Below are positions 15,848 to 23,874 of a DNA stretch of 64,000 bases, piece after piece; position 1 is the first letter of the stretch; each line of letters starts with the position of its first letter. The notes under the pieces are model-generated. The model was given only the letters and a program-made list of their open reading frames with translations. It was not told where the DNA came from and ran no database searches. The translations under genes and the position numbers were made by a program. The stretch is from VAYN01 sp963702075 (GTDB lineage: Bacteria; Actinomycetota; Thermoleophilia; Solirubrobacterales; 70-9). Location of the stretch: NCBI GenBank assembly GCA_963702075.1, contig OY969703.1, positions 1,736,001 through 1,800,000 of the forward strand, written 5' to 3'.

Positions 15848-16738
15848 ATGGCGAAAGAGCGGCGGTCACTGAGCGGCAAGGTTGTGGCGATCACCGGAGG
15901 TGCGAGGGGGATCGGCAAGGCGACCGCGACCGCATTGGTCGCAAAAGGCTGCCGCGTCGCGATCGGCGACCTCGAGCTGGAGCTGGCCGAGCGGACGGCG
16001 ACGGAGTTGGGCGGCGGCACCGTCGCGCTGTCGCTCGACGTCACCGACCGCAGCTCCTTCGAGCACTTTCTCGACGAGGCCGAGCGGCAACTCGGCCCGG
16101 TCGACGCGGTGATCAACAACGCCGGGATCATGCCGGTGACCCCGTTCGAGGACGAGAGCGCGGCCTCGGTGCAGCGCCAGATCGACATCAACCTCGGCGG
16201 CGTCATCACGGGGACGCAGCTGGCGATCAAGCGGCTGCGCCCGCGGGGGAGCGGCTACATCGTCAACATTGCCTCGCAGGCGGGCAAATCAGGACTTCCG
16301 GGGATCGCCACCTACTCGGGCACCAAGCATGCGGTCGTCGGCATCAGCGAGGCGGTGCGGGCGGAGCTGCGCGACACCGGCATCGAGGTCCTCTGCGTGA
16401 TGCCGACCGTGGTCAACACCGAGCTGACCTCCGGGGTCGGCCAGAAATGGGTGAAGCCGGTCGAGGCCTCCGACGTCGCCGACGAGATCGTCGCGGCGAT
16501 GGAAGTGCCCCGCTTCGACGTCTTCGTGCCGCGCGCCAATGGCGTCCTCTACAAGGTCCTTGGACCGCTGCCGCGTAGCTGGCGCGAGGCGCTCGGCCGG
16601 GCGATGAAGGTCGACAAGCTGATGACCGAGGTCGATCACGGCGCCCGGCGGGCCTATGAGGACCGCGCGGCGTCCAGCGAGCCCGGCCAGGAAGAAGTCG
16701 TCGAGGACGAGCAGGCGCGCGAGCACGACGCCGCTTAG
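15848..16738 (+). CDS. Short-chain dehydrogenase/reductase
   Basis: 296 residues, preceded by a strong AGGAGG-type site. Classical SDR: NAD(P) loop TGGARGIG (16-23), VINNAGIMP (89-96), catalytic Ser143, Tyr156 and Lys160 (NIASQAG and YSGTK). The C-terminal extension (GRAMKVDKLMTEVDHGARR, then an acidic tail) is that of actinobacterial SDRs near lipid genes. Its substrate is probably a hydroxyacyl compound, inferred from the adjacent thiolase. Confidence 0.9.
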   Translation: MAKERRSLSGKVVAITGGARGIGKATATALVAKGCRVAIGDLELELAERTATELGGGTVALSLDVTDRSSFEHFLDEAERQLGPVDAVINNAGIMPVTPFEDESAASVQRQIDINLGGVITGTQLAIKRLRPRGSGYIVNIASQAGKSGLPGIATYSGTKHAVVGISEAVRAELRDTGIEVLCVMPTVVNTELTSGVGQKWVKPVEASDVADEIVAAMEVPRFDVFVPRANGVLYKVLGPLPRSWREALGRAMKVDKLMTEVDHGARRAYEDRAASSEPGQEEVVEDEQAREHDAA

Positions 16739-16799
16739 CTGAACGAGGGCCGAGCGGCGCCCGTATAGCTCCTCAACTCGAATAAAGGAGCACCGAATC

Positions 16800-17447
16800 T
16801 TGGGACGGATCTATGACGCGACCTGGGGGCGAGCTTTCTCCGCCGCCTACGACCGCGGTTTCAAGGGGGCCGAAGACGCCGGCCTGCGGGACATGCGCCG
16901 CGAGCTGTTGGCGCAGGCACGGGGGAGGGTGCTGGAGCTCGGAGCCGGCACCGGCCTCAACCTCGAGCATTACCCCGAGGAGATCGACGGGCTGACCCTG
17001 GTCGAGCCCGACCCGCACATGACCAAGCAGCTGCGCGAGAAGCTGGCACGGTCGGGCAGGAGCACCGAGATCTCGGTGGTCGAAGCGCCCGGCGAAGAGC
17101 TGCCCTTTGCATACGCCTCCTTCGACACCGTCGCGGTCACCCTGGTCCTTTGCACGGTCCCCGACCCCGAGGCCACCCTGGCTGAGATCAAGCGCGTCCT
17201 CGAGCCCGGCGGTCAGCTGCTCTTCCTCGAGCACGTCCGCTCCAACCACGCCGACCTCGCCAAGTGGCAGGACCGCCTCGAGAGCCCCTGGCGCTTCCTC
17301 GCCGACGGCTGCCGTTGCAACCGTGACACCGTCTCGGCGATCGGCGCCGCCGGCTTCGAGCTTGGGGACGTCGAGAGCGGCGAGCTGCCCAAGCTGCCGC
17401 CGATCGTCCGGCCGCTCGCGACGGGATCCGCGATTAACCGCAGTTAG
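16800..17447 (+). CDS. Class I SAM-dependent methyltransferase
   Basis: 215 residues from TTG 16800 with AAAGGAG 10 bases upstream. The SAM-binding motif is VLELGAGTGLNLEHYP (about 42-57), with LVEPDPHM as motif II and PGEELPFAYASFDTVAVTLVL as the acidic/post region. The arrangement (LELGAGTG, then FLEHVRS and a Cys-containing RFLADGCRCNRDT) resembles METTL7/phosphatidylethanolamine methyltransferase-like enzymes. Target not determinable. It follows the SDR by 61 bases on the same strand and may belong to the same unit. Confidence 0.85.
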   Translation: MGRIYDATWGRAFSAAYDRGFKGAEDAGLRDMRRELLAQARGRVLELGAGTGLNLEHYPEEIDGLTLVEPDPHMTKQLREKLARSGRSTEISVVEAPGEELPFAYASFDTVAVTLVLCTVPDPEATLAEIKRVLEPGGQLLFLEHVRSNHADLAKWQDRLESPWRFLADGCRCNRDTVSAIGAAGFELGDVESGELPKLPPIVRPLATGSAINRS

Positions 17448-17523
17448 TACCGCTGGATCGCAGTACCGGTCCATTGCGATAGTGCATTTGGTTTCACTGC
17501 TCGGGCGTGGTTGAGTAAGAACC

Positions 17524-19050
17524 GTGCGTGCTCGCCGCCCAGCTCGTCGGCAACCGCCTGCGCCGGTGCCTGACCGTAAGGAGGCGGGGAGAGCAACGGC
17601 AGCGATCGCTTTAGCCGGCAGCCTGCTGGGACTCGGTGCCTATCTGTACCTGCTGGGGGGACTGGTGATGTGGCTCCGCTTCACCGGTGCGCAACTGCCA
17701 ACCGATGACGCCATGCGAGCCCTCGACGGCAAGCGTCTGCTCGCGGTGGGGATAAAGGCTCTCCTGTTCGAGATGCTCCTTCTAGGGGTGCTCCTCCTGC
17801 TGGCCAGAGTGGCGTGGATCATCGCCAGAGGAACGGGAAGGGAGGTCGGGGAGAAACAGAAGCACTGGGAGGCCTGGGTTCTCGTCCTGCAGGGCGTGAT
17901 AGTTGGTGTGCTCGTCGGCGGCGTGAGCGCGTTATTGCTGCCCGGAACGAGTTGGTGGCCCAGGGCGATCGCGGTGGTACTGGGCTCGGTGTGGGTGATC
18001 CTGCTGCTCCCTGGCCTCGAGAAGATCGACGAGGTCGAGAGATGGATCAAAGTCCGGCCTGTCCGGATCGCGGCGAAGGGGATTGCCTGGAGGAGCGCTC
18101 GCTGGTGGGTCAAAACCTTCCTCACGATCGTTGCGGCCGGGATCGCCGTCTGGTGCTTAGCGGCTCCAGCCGGGATCGGTGTGCTCGTTTTGCTCGTTTT
18201 CCTTCATCTCAGTAACCGGCTCGATCAGCTGCCTTCCGTTCGCAATCCGTCGGAGATGGTCGGAGCGGTGCTCATACTTGGCGCCGGCCTCAGCATCATC
18301 GTCGCTACCTACCTTGCAACGCCGCCGGTGGGTTTCGACCGTACCGCCGTCGTCTTGACCGGAGGGCATACGGTCGAGGGGGGATACCTGGGGCAGTCCG
18401 GGGAAGGCGTGTTCCTGGCGACCTGCACGCCTACCAGGGCAGACCCCAGAGTGAGCAGACCGAGCCATCTCCGGGTGGTATCGCCAGACAGGATCCGCCG
18501 TGTCGTCGTCGGCGGCCCGCGATACGTGCTCGACAACGGGAAGAACCCTTCGCTCCTGGAACTGGTCCTTCGCGGCTTCGACAGTGACTCCAACTTCGAC
18601 CAGTCCTGGGATACCGCTTCGCTCGACGTCAGGGCGAAGCGGCTGGTGTGTGGGTTGCGGCAGACCTTCAAACTCGAAAGGCCGATTCGTCACGCCCGCT
18701 GGGTCTCAGAGCTGGTTCGCATCTACGGCGCCGGGACGCTCACCCTCGCCGGCAAGGGACTGCAGAAATCCACGAAGACGCTGAAACGGTCCGGCCAAAT
18801 CCGTCTCCCGGTGACGCTTGATCCTGTTACCCGCAGGGCCAATAGATGCTCGAAGCCGATTGAAGCGACGGCTGAAGTCAGCTTTGACCTGGACGACGGG
18901 CATCGAACACAGACATCCGTGACCTTGAAGCTGCCGGCGCGGTCGTCTGTGCCTTTCGCGCGCAAATACCTCTGCCCTCGGCAGGAACGCGTTCATCCCG
19001 GTTCGCATCCGACCGGGGTTGGGGCGGCTCGCGCCGTCAACGCACGATAA
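17524..19050 (+). CDS. Multi-pass membrane protein with a large outer domain, unknown family
   Basis: 508 residues from GTG 17524. A basic cytoplasmic start is followed by about six or seven helices in residues 25-265 (LAGSLLGLGAYLYLLGG, then LLLGVLLLLARVAWII, VLVLQGVIVGVLVGG and others). The remaining 240 residues look extracytoplasmic, with strand-rich segments and two or three cysteines (ATCTPTRAD, RLVCGLRQ, KYLCPRQ) that could pair. I recognise no family. Codon use is less GC-rich and less C-ending than the neighbours, which may mean a more recent arrival. No operon partner; 32 bases separate it from the convergent dsbA-like gene. Confidence 0.7.
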   Translation: MRARRPARRQPPAPVPDRKEAGRATAAIALAGSLLGLGAYLYLLGGLVMWLRFTGAQLPTDDAMRALDGKRLLAVGIKALLFEMLLLGVLLLLARVAWIIARGTGREVGEKQKHWEAWVLVLQGVIVGVLVGGVSALLLPGTSWWPRAIAVVLGSVWVILLLPGLEKIDEVERWIKVRPVRIAAKGIAWRSARWWVKTFLTIVAAGIAVWCLAAPAGIGVLVLLVFLHLSNRLDQLPSVRNPSEMVGAVLILGAGLSIIVATYLATPPVGFDRTAVVLTGGHTVEGGYLGQSGEGVFLATCTPTRADPRVSRPSHLRVVSPDRIRRVVVGGPRYVLDNGKNPSLLELVLRGFDSDSNFDQSWDTASLDVRAKRLVCGLRQTFKLERPIRHARWVSELVRIYGAGTLTLAGKGLQKSTKTLKRSGQIRLPVTLDPVTRRANRCSKPIEATAEVSFDLDDGHRTQTSVTLKLPARSSVPFARKYLCPRQERVHPGSHPTGVGAARAVNAR

Positions 19051-19082
19051 TGGTGGTTATGTCAACTTGAGCAGCGAGCGGC

Positions 19083-19784
19083 CTAGCGTGCCGCCTCGAT
19101 CGCTTCTTCCAGGGCCCCGGTCGATTCCGGCGTGCCGAGGAGTTCCAGGCCCTTGGTCCCCGGGCCTTCGACCGCAAACGACGGCGTCGCGCTGAAGCCG
19201 AGCTTCATCGCTTCTTCAGTCGTCTTTTCGACTTCGCCGCTCAGCTCGTGGCGGTCCTGGTTCCATTTGGCGTGGTTTTCGACACCGGCGGCCTTGGCGA
19301 CGGCTTCCACGAATTCGTCGGTGACGTAGCCCGAGCGCTCCTCGCCCTGGTTGCGGTAGAAGATCTCCAGGTAGTTCCAACCGCGGCCCTGTTCGCCGGC
19401 TGCCAGTGCGGCGGCTCCGGCGGGGATCGATTCGGCGCCGATGATCGTCAGGTTGCGGAACTCGATCTTCGTTTTTCCATTCTTGACCTGATTTTCGATT
19501 ATCGGCGGCAGGATTTCCTTCGCGTAGCCCGCGCAGACCGGGCACTGCAGGTCCCCGAACTCGATCAGCTCGACCGGCGCTTTCGGGTCCCCGAGGACCA
19601 TCCCTTGCTGCGGGATCCCTCCCAGCAGGCGGTCAACTTCGGCCGCCCCCACGATGTTCTCCGGGTCCCCGCCGCTGCTGCTCGAGTTGACGACGATCAG
19701 GACCAGGACGGCCGCGAGGACCAAGAAGGCCGCACCGGCGGCCATCCGCAGCAGGCGCTGCCGGCGCTCAGGCTCGGCGCTCAC
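19083..19784 (-). CDS. Membrane-anchored DsbA-family thiol-disulfide oxidoreductase
   Basis: 233 residues. A basic cytoplasmic start and one transmembrane helix (about 14-33) are followed by an outer thioredoxin-like domain with the active site CPVC (Cys81-Cys84, in FGDLQCPVCAGYAKE). The cis-Pro loop is in LGFSATPSFAVEG. It should oxidise cysteines of exported proteins. It overlaps the VKOR gene upstream by 17 bases; VKOR is the known actinobacterial enzyme that re-oxidises DsbA, so the two are a functional pair. Confidence 0.92.
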   Translation of the reverse strand: MSAEPERRQRLLRMAAGAAFLVLAAVLVLIVVNSSSSGGDPENIVGAAEVDRLLGGIPQQGMVLGDPKAPVELIEFGDLQCPVCAGYAKEILPPIIENQVKNGKTKIEFRNLTIIGAESIPAGAAALAAGEQGRGWNYLEIFYRNQGEERSGYVTDEFVEAVAKAAGVENHAKWNQDRHELSGEVEKTTEEAMKLGFSATPSFAVEGPGTKGLELLGTPESTGALEEAIEAAR

Positions 19785-20235
19785 GCGGGTGCATTCTCGC
19801 TTCGGTCCCCGCGTAGCCGATCAGGCGGGTCGCGCTCAGCAGGAAGAGGATCGTCATCAGTACCGCGCTGGCGACGCACCACTGGCAGATCGCTTCGATC
19901 TTGAAGATCTCCAGGTAGGTCAAGAAGACGCTGTAGCCAAAGCCGCCGAGGGCGACGGCAAAGCCGCCGAGACGGGCCGCGTCGTTTGCGAAGAAGGCGG
20001 TGGCCAGCAGAAAGGCGTAGCCGACGATCCCGAAGACCGCGATGTTGACGCCGGCGAGGTGCGAGTAGGAGCTCCTGGCGACGGTCGCGCAGCCGTGGCC
20101 GCCGGCCAGGCAGACCGGCGAGCCGCCGCCGGACTCGGCGATCGCGACGTAGGTGGCGACGCCGACCCCGAGAGCGGCGGCAAAGGCGATCGCCCGCCGC
20201 AGGGTCCACTCGCTCGGGAAGCTAGTCGTCTTCAC
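19768..20235 (-). CDS. Vitamin K epoxide reductase (VKOR) family protein, DsbB analogue
   Basis: 155 residues with four transmembrane helices. The two redox cysteine pairs of VKOR are present: the loop pair Cys42/Cys49 (VCLAGGHGCATV) and the active-site CQWC (Cys117-Cys120) after the third helix, plus the conserved Ser/Thr-rich loop SSYSHLAGVNIAVFG. It passes electrons from DsbA to quinone in the membrane. It overlaps the hydrolase by 4 bases upstream and DsbA by 17 bases downstream. Confidence 0.94.
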   Translation of the reverse strand: MKTTSFPSEWTLRRAIAFAAALGVGVATYVAIAESGGGSPVCLAGGHGCATVARSSYSHLAGVNIAVFGIVGYAFLLATAFFANDAARLGGFAVALGGFGYSVFLTYLEIFKIEAICQWCVASAVLMTILFLLSATRLIGYAGTEARMHPRERRA

Positions 20236-21074
20236 CGGGCGGAAGATAAGGCCTCGGCGTAAAAGGCCGCTAAGGCGCGCGAGAGCTTGCCGCCCTGCCA
20301 GGCGAGCGGCGACTCCCCCTTGCCCTCACTGATCAGCTCTGCCCGCGGCAGCGCCTCCGCGTAGGCCGCGGCAGCAGCGTAGGGATGGCCGGGATCGGCA
20401 TCGTCGTTGCTGGCGACGACCAGGGTCGGAATGTCGAGGCCGCTCAGCTCGGCGAGCGAGTCGAAAGGCCGCGAGCGTGGCACCTGCCGCACCGCCTCGG
20501 CCACCGCCCCGAGGTCGCCCTGGCGCAGGATCCGCTCGCGGGTGAAGCGCAGCACCGAGTCGCGCCAGCGCGGATCGATCCCCTGACGCTCGCCGATGTA
20601 GGCGACGAAGCCGTCGACGCCGTCCGTCTCCAGCGCCGCCGCGAGGCCGTCCCAGTACGCGAGCGACTCCGGCTCGGTCGCGCCGAGATAGGTCGGGCCG
20701 ATCGCCGCCAGCCCCAGTAGGCGCTCGGGATGTCGCAGCGCGTAGCCGACCGCGGTGTGCGCGCCCATCGAGTGGCCGCCGAGGAAAAAGCGCTCCTCTC
20801 CCACCTGTGCCACCACTACCCGCTCCAGGTCGTCGATCAGCTGCGGGTATCCATAACCCTCCCCCACCGGGGCTGGTTCGGACTCGCCGTGACCTCGGGC
20901 GTCGTAGGTGATGACGCGGTAGCCGGCCCGGGCCAGCGCCCGCGAACCATGCAGGACGTAGCGCCGGGTCGCAGTGATCCCGTGGCAGAGGACAACCGGC
21001 GGACCCTCCCCTTCCGCCTCGCCGCGCAACAGCGGCGCCGGGCCGGCCTCGAAGGGCTCCGCCCCCGAAGCCAT
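20232..21074 (-). CDS. Alpha/beta hydrolase
   Basis: 280 residues. Oxyanion region LCHGITATRRYV and nucleophile elbow GGHSMGAHTA (Ser102) define the fold. The catalytic acid and His are expected in the last third (TLVVASNDDADPGHPYAAA). No lipobox or signal, so cytoplasmic. Its substrate cannot be told. The stop overlaps the VKOR start by 4 bases and its ATG overlaps the Bcp stop by one base (TGATG), so it is translated within the redox operon. Confidence 0.88.
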   Translation of the reverse strand: MASGAEPFEAGPAPLLRGEAEGEGPPVVLCHGITATRRYVLHGSRALARAGYRVITYDARGHGESEPAPVGEGYGYPQLIDDLERVVVAQVGEERFFLGGHSMGAHTAVGYALRHPERLLGLAAIGPTYLGATEPESLAYWDGLAAALETDGVDGFVAYIGERQGIDPRWRDSVLRFTRERILRQGDLGAVAEAVRQVPRSRPFDSLAELSGLDIPTLVVASNDDADPGHPYAAAAAYAEALPRAELISEGKGESPLAWQGGKLSRALAAFYAEALSSAR

Positions 21075-21526
21075 CAGCCAATCGAGGCGAGCGCCTGCTC
21101 CAAGTCCGCGACCGAGTCATAGCCGAGGCTGGTCAGGCTCACCTTGGCGTGGCGGATGATGCCCTGCTCGTCGACGACGAAGGTCGACCGGCGCACCATC
21201 GGCCCCATCACCACGCCGTATGCCCGCGCCACCGCCTTGTCCTCGTCGGCCAACAGCGGCACGTTGAGGCTCTTCTCTTTGACGAAGCGCTCGTGCGAGT
21301 CGACCGACTGCGAGGAGATCCCGAGCACCTCGGCTCCGAGATCGTCGAGCCGGTCGCCGTCGTCCCGGTAGGAGCAGAACTGTTTCGTGCAGACGGCGGT
21401 GAAGTCGCCGGGGTAGAAGGCGAGGATCAGCTTCTTCCCGCGGTAGTCGGAGAGACGGTAGGTCTTGCCACCCGTCCCGGGGAGCTCGAAATCGGGTGCC
21501 GGATCTCCAACCTTCAGCTTCGCCAT
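21074..21526 (-). CDS. Thioredoxin-dependent peroxiredoxin, Bcp type
   Basis: 150 residues. The peroxidatic Cys46 lies in FYPGDFTAVCTKQFC with a second cysteine five residues later (Cys51), the spacing seen in E. coli Bcp (atypical 2-Cys). KVGDPAPDFELPGTGGKT is the usual start. It reduces peroxides with thioredoxin in the cytoplasm. It is the second gene of the five-gene minus-strand redox unit; a different, one-Cys peroxiredoxin is at 56833-57285. Confidence 0.93.
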   Translation of the reverse strand: MAKLKVGDPAPDFELPGTGGKTYRLSDYRGKKLILAFYPGDFTAVCTKQFCSYRDDGDRLDDLGAEVLGISSQSVDSHERFVKEKSLNVPLLADEDKAVARAYGVVMGPMVRRSTFVVDEQGIIRHAKVSLTSLGYDSVADLEQALASIG

Positions 21527-21545
21527 GGAGCGAGCTTAGCCGTCG

Positions 21546-22235
21546 CTACCCGTGTTCGATCGTGACTTCTTCGATCAGGACGGTCTGTTTCGGTTTTTCT
21601 TCCGGCGTCCCGAGCTTGCCGATCCGCTCCACGGTCGAGAGTCCCTTGCTGACTTTCCCGACCAGCGCGTATTCGGGCGGCAGCCCAGCATCGGCTCCGG
21701 TGACGACGTAGAACTGGCTGCCCGAGGTGCCGGGCGGCTCGGCCGAGCTCTTTGCCATCGCGACGATGCCTTTGGTGTAGGCGAGGTTCGCGGGCGGTTT
21801 CTCCACCACTTTGTAGCCGGGCCCGCCGGTCCCGGTCCCTTCCGGATCGCCACCCTGAATCACGAATCCGGGGACGATGCGATGGAAGGTGAGGTCGTCG
21901 TAGAACCCTTCTTCGGAGAGGAAGGCGAAGGAGTTGGCGGTCTTGGGCGCGCGCTTGGTGTCGAGGGCGATCTCGAAGGTGCCGCAGCTGGTCTTGACGA
22001 CGGCCGTCGCTTCCTCGCCGGGCTTCAGCACCTGTTTCGGTGCCTTGAAGCTGACGGTCTTCGGCGGCGGCGCTTCCACCTTCTTGCAGCCGTTGGCGCC
22101 GGCCTCGGCCGAGGTCGAGCTCGAATCACTGGAGCCGCCGCTGCGCGAGATCAGGACCGCGGCGATGACGCCGGCGGCGATCACCGCGAAAACGGCGAGG
22201 ATGATCCAGCGGCGGTCCGGTCCCTGCTGCTCCAC
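21546..22235 (-). CDS. Membrane-anchored cyclophilin-type peptidyl-prolyl isomerase
   Basis: 229 residues. One N-terminal transmembrane helix (about 10-28) and a Ser-rich spacer are followed by a cyclophilin domain: YDDLTFHRIVPGFVIQGGDPEGTG (Arg of FHR and the Gln of IQGGDP are catalytic-site residues) and GTSGSQFYVVTGADAGL. It assists folding of exported proteins. First gene of the redox/folding operon that continues with Bcp, hydrolase, VKOR and DsbA (19 bases to Bcp). Divergent from the methyltransferase at 22288. Confidence 0.93.
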   Translation of the reverse strand: MEQQGPDRRWIILAVFAVIAAGVIAAVLISRSGGSSDSSSTSAEAGANGCKKVEAPPPKTVSFKAPKQVLKPGEEATAVVKTSCGTFEIALDTKRAPKTANSFAFLSEEGFYDDLTFHRIVPGFVIQGGDPEGTGTGGPGYKVVEKPPANLAYTKGIVAMAKSSAEPPGTSGSQFYVVTGADAGLPPEYALVGKVSKGLSTVERIGKLGTPEEKPKQTVLIEEVTIEHG

Positions 22236-22287
22236 GGCGCGAAACCCTAATGCACGCGGCAGCGGTTGGGGCGCCTACGATCCCGGC

Positions 22288-22797
22288 GTGCCTCCCTCTC
22301 CTCCCCTGACCCCACTCGCCGCCGCGGTCCTCCACGTCGGCCATCCGGAGCGGATCCTGCAGATCGAGTGTGGCGACGGTGAGGCGGTGCTGTTCCTCGC
22401 CCGCGAGTTCCCGAGCGCCCGGGTCCGCGGCGTCGACTCCTCTTCGGAGACCGTGCGTCAGGCAGGCGCCCGAATCGGACTGGACCCCGAGGGCCGGGTC
22501 GCCTTCAAGCAGGGTGGCCCGCGCGCGCTCCCGTTCCCAGTCGACCACTTCGACCTCCTCACCGCCGTCGACACCAGCCCCTCGCCGTCCGAGACCGCGC
22601 GGGTGCTGCGTCCGGGCGGTTTCCTCGCCCTCGCCTCCACGCGCGCGGCCGCGACCCCGCCCGGCTGGCGCGGCAGGCTGCTGCGGCGCCGCTTGCATCG
22701 CTCCGGCTTCGAGTCGATCTGGACCGAACAGGCCGGCGAGGGCAGCTTCGCCGTCTTCCGGCTGCGCGGCGGCGGCGCCCCCGGCCTCGCCCTTTAG
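22288..22797 (+). CDS. Class I SAM-dependent methyltransferase-like protein
   Basis: 169 residues from GTG 22288. The core has ILQIECGDGEAVLFLAREF where motif I would be (GDGEA instead of the usual GxGxG), RVRGVDSSSETV for motif II, and FPVDHFDLLTAVDTS for the post-motif. ARVLRPGGFLALAST marks the fifth strand. The weak motif I suggests a divergent or inactive methyltransferase fold. The frame is open well upstream, but that is the shadow of the cyclophilin gene. The stop coincides with the first bases of the structured element at 22796. Confidence 0.7.
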   Translation: MPPSPPLTPLAAAVLHVGHPERILQIECGDGEAVLFLAREFPSARVRGVDSSSETVRQAGARIGLDPEGRVAFKQGGPRALPFPVDHFDLLTAVDTSPSPSETARVLRPGGFLALASTRAAATPPGWRGRLLRRRLHRSGFESIWTEQAGEGSFAVFRLRGGGAPGLAL

Positions 22798-22960
22798 ATG
22801 GTTGGTCCCACAGCGAGGCACGCCTGGATGACGCGCCTGGCACTGCGCATCTCTGCGTCCTCGGGCTTGCCTTTGCCACCAGCAAAGGCTGCGCCCTGCG
22901 TTCTTGACCTGCTTGGCCAGGCACGCCCCCACTCGCACCTCGCCGTAGGACCAACCATCT
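22796..22960 (-). ncRNA. Candidate structured RNA or palindromic element (unrecognised)
   Basis: The ends are exact complements (AGATGGTTGGTCC at 22796-22808 and its complement at 22948-22960; one further flanking base pairs). Read on the minus strand, pairing continues for about 32 bp with one 12-nt bulge, and four of the extra pairs are G-U, which would be A-C mismatches on the plus strand. Inside is an 8-bp perfect hairpin (GCCTTTGC/GCAAAGGC, 22869-22876 with 22882-22889) extended by GGGC/GCCC, and a GACGC/GCGTC arm. No open frame with a start fits. It may be an unrecognised ncRNA or a small non-autonomous repeat. Confidence 0.55.
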
Positions 22961-22974
22961 AGGCTCCAGCGCGA

Positions 22975-23871
22975 ATGGAGATCGCCGGGACGCCGCTGAC
23001 CCTGCTCGTCAACCCCTCCTCCGCGGGCGGCAAGAGCCTGAAGCTGCTGCCGCAGGTCGAGGCGGCGCTGGACGCCCGCCGCGCCGTCTTCCGGGTCGAG
23101 CGGACGCGCAGCCTCGAGCACGGGGCCGAGCTGGCGCTGCGGGCGATCGAGCTCGGCGAGGTCCCGGTCGTGGTCAGCGGCGACGGGCTGCTCGGTGCCG
23201 TCGGCGGCGCGATGGCGGGATCGGACTCTCCCCTCGGCCTGATTCCGGCCGGGCGCGGCAACGATCTGGCGCGGGCGCTGGGGATCCCAGGCGAGACCGA
23301 GGCGGCGGTCGAGGTCCTCCTCGCCGGCAAGAGCCGCCGGATCGACGTCGGCGAGGCCAACGGCAAGCGCTTCCTCGGCATCGCCAGCGTCGGCTTCGAC
23401 TCCGAATGCAACCGCCTCGCCAACGAAACCCACTGGCTCCGCGGCAACTCCGTCTACGCCTACTCGATGGTGCGAACCCTGATCGGCTGGCGCGGCGCCC
23501 GCTTCACGCTCGCGATCGGCGAGAAACGCAAACGGATCAGCGGCTACTTCGTCGCCGTCGCCAACAACAGCGTCTACGGCGGCGGTATGTACATCGCTCC
23601 CAACGCCGAGCTCGACGACGGTGAGTTCGACGTCGTCTCGATCGGCGAAGGCGGCAAGCTGCAGTTCCTCTGGGGGCTCAAGGACGTCCTCAAGGGGAAT
23701 CACCTGAGCAAGGACTCGGTCGACGTATTCCGCACCTCGCGCCTCGAGCTCGACGCCAGCCGCCCCTTCCCCGTCTACGCCGACGGCGACCACCTCACCG
23801 ACCTGCCGGTCTCGTTACGGGTGCTGCCGCGCAGCCTCTCGATCCTGGTCCCGCCGCAGGAAGAGGCTTAG
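22975..23871 (+). CDS. Diacylglycerol/lipid kinase (YegS/DagK family)
   Basis: 298 residues. Typical elements: LLVNPSSAGGKSLKLLP at the start, ATP-site VVSGDGLLGAVGGAMAG (about 67-82), and LIPAGRGNDLARALGIP (89-105). The C-terminal beta-sandwich domain follows, with YFVAVANNSVYGGGMYIAPNA. It phosphorylates diacylglycerol or a related lipid at the membrane face. The stop is 3 bases before the MurT start, so it is probably in the same operon as the peptidoglycan amidation genes. Confidence 0.93.
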   Translation: MEIAGTPLTLLVNPSSAGGKSLKLLPQVEAALDARRAVFRVERTRSLEHGAELALRAIELGEVPVVVSGDGLLGAVGGAMAGSDSPLGLIPAGRGNDLARALGIPGETEAAVEVLLAGKSRRIDVGEANGKRFLGIASVGFDSECNRLANETHWLRGNSVYAYSMVRTLIGWRGARFTLAIGEKRKRISGYFVAVANNSVYGGGMYIAPNAELDDGEFDVVSIGEGGKLQFLWGLKDVLKGNHLSKDSVDVFRTSRLELDASRPFPVYADGDHLTDLPVSLRVLPRSLSILVPPQEEA

Positions 23872-23874
23872 GCG

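Noticed and set aside
22288..22797. A minus-strand protein covering 22798-22974 in frame with the cyclophilin's opposite strand
   Set aside because: No start codon or known motif; the sequence shows base pairing rather than coding constraint.
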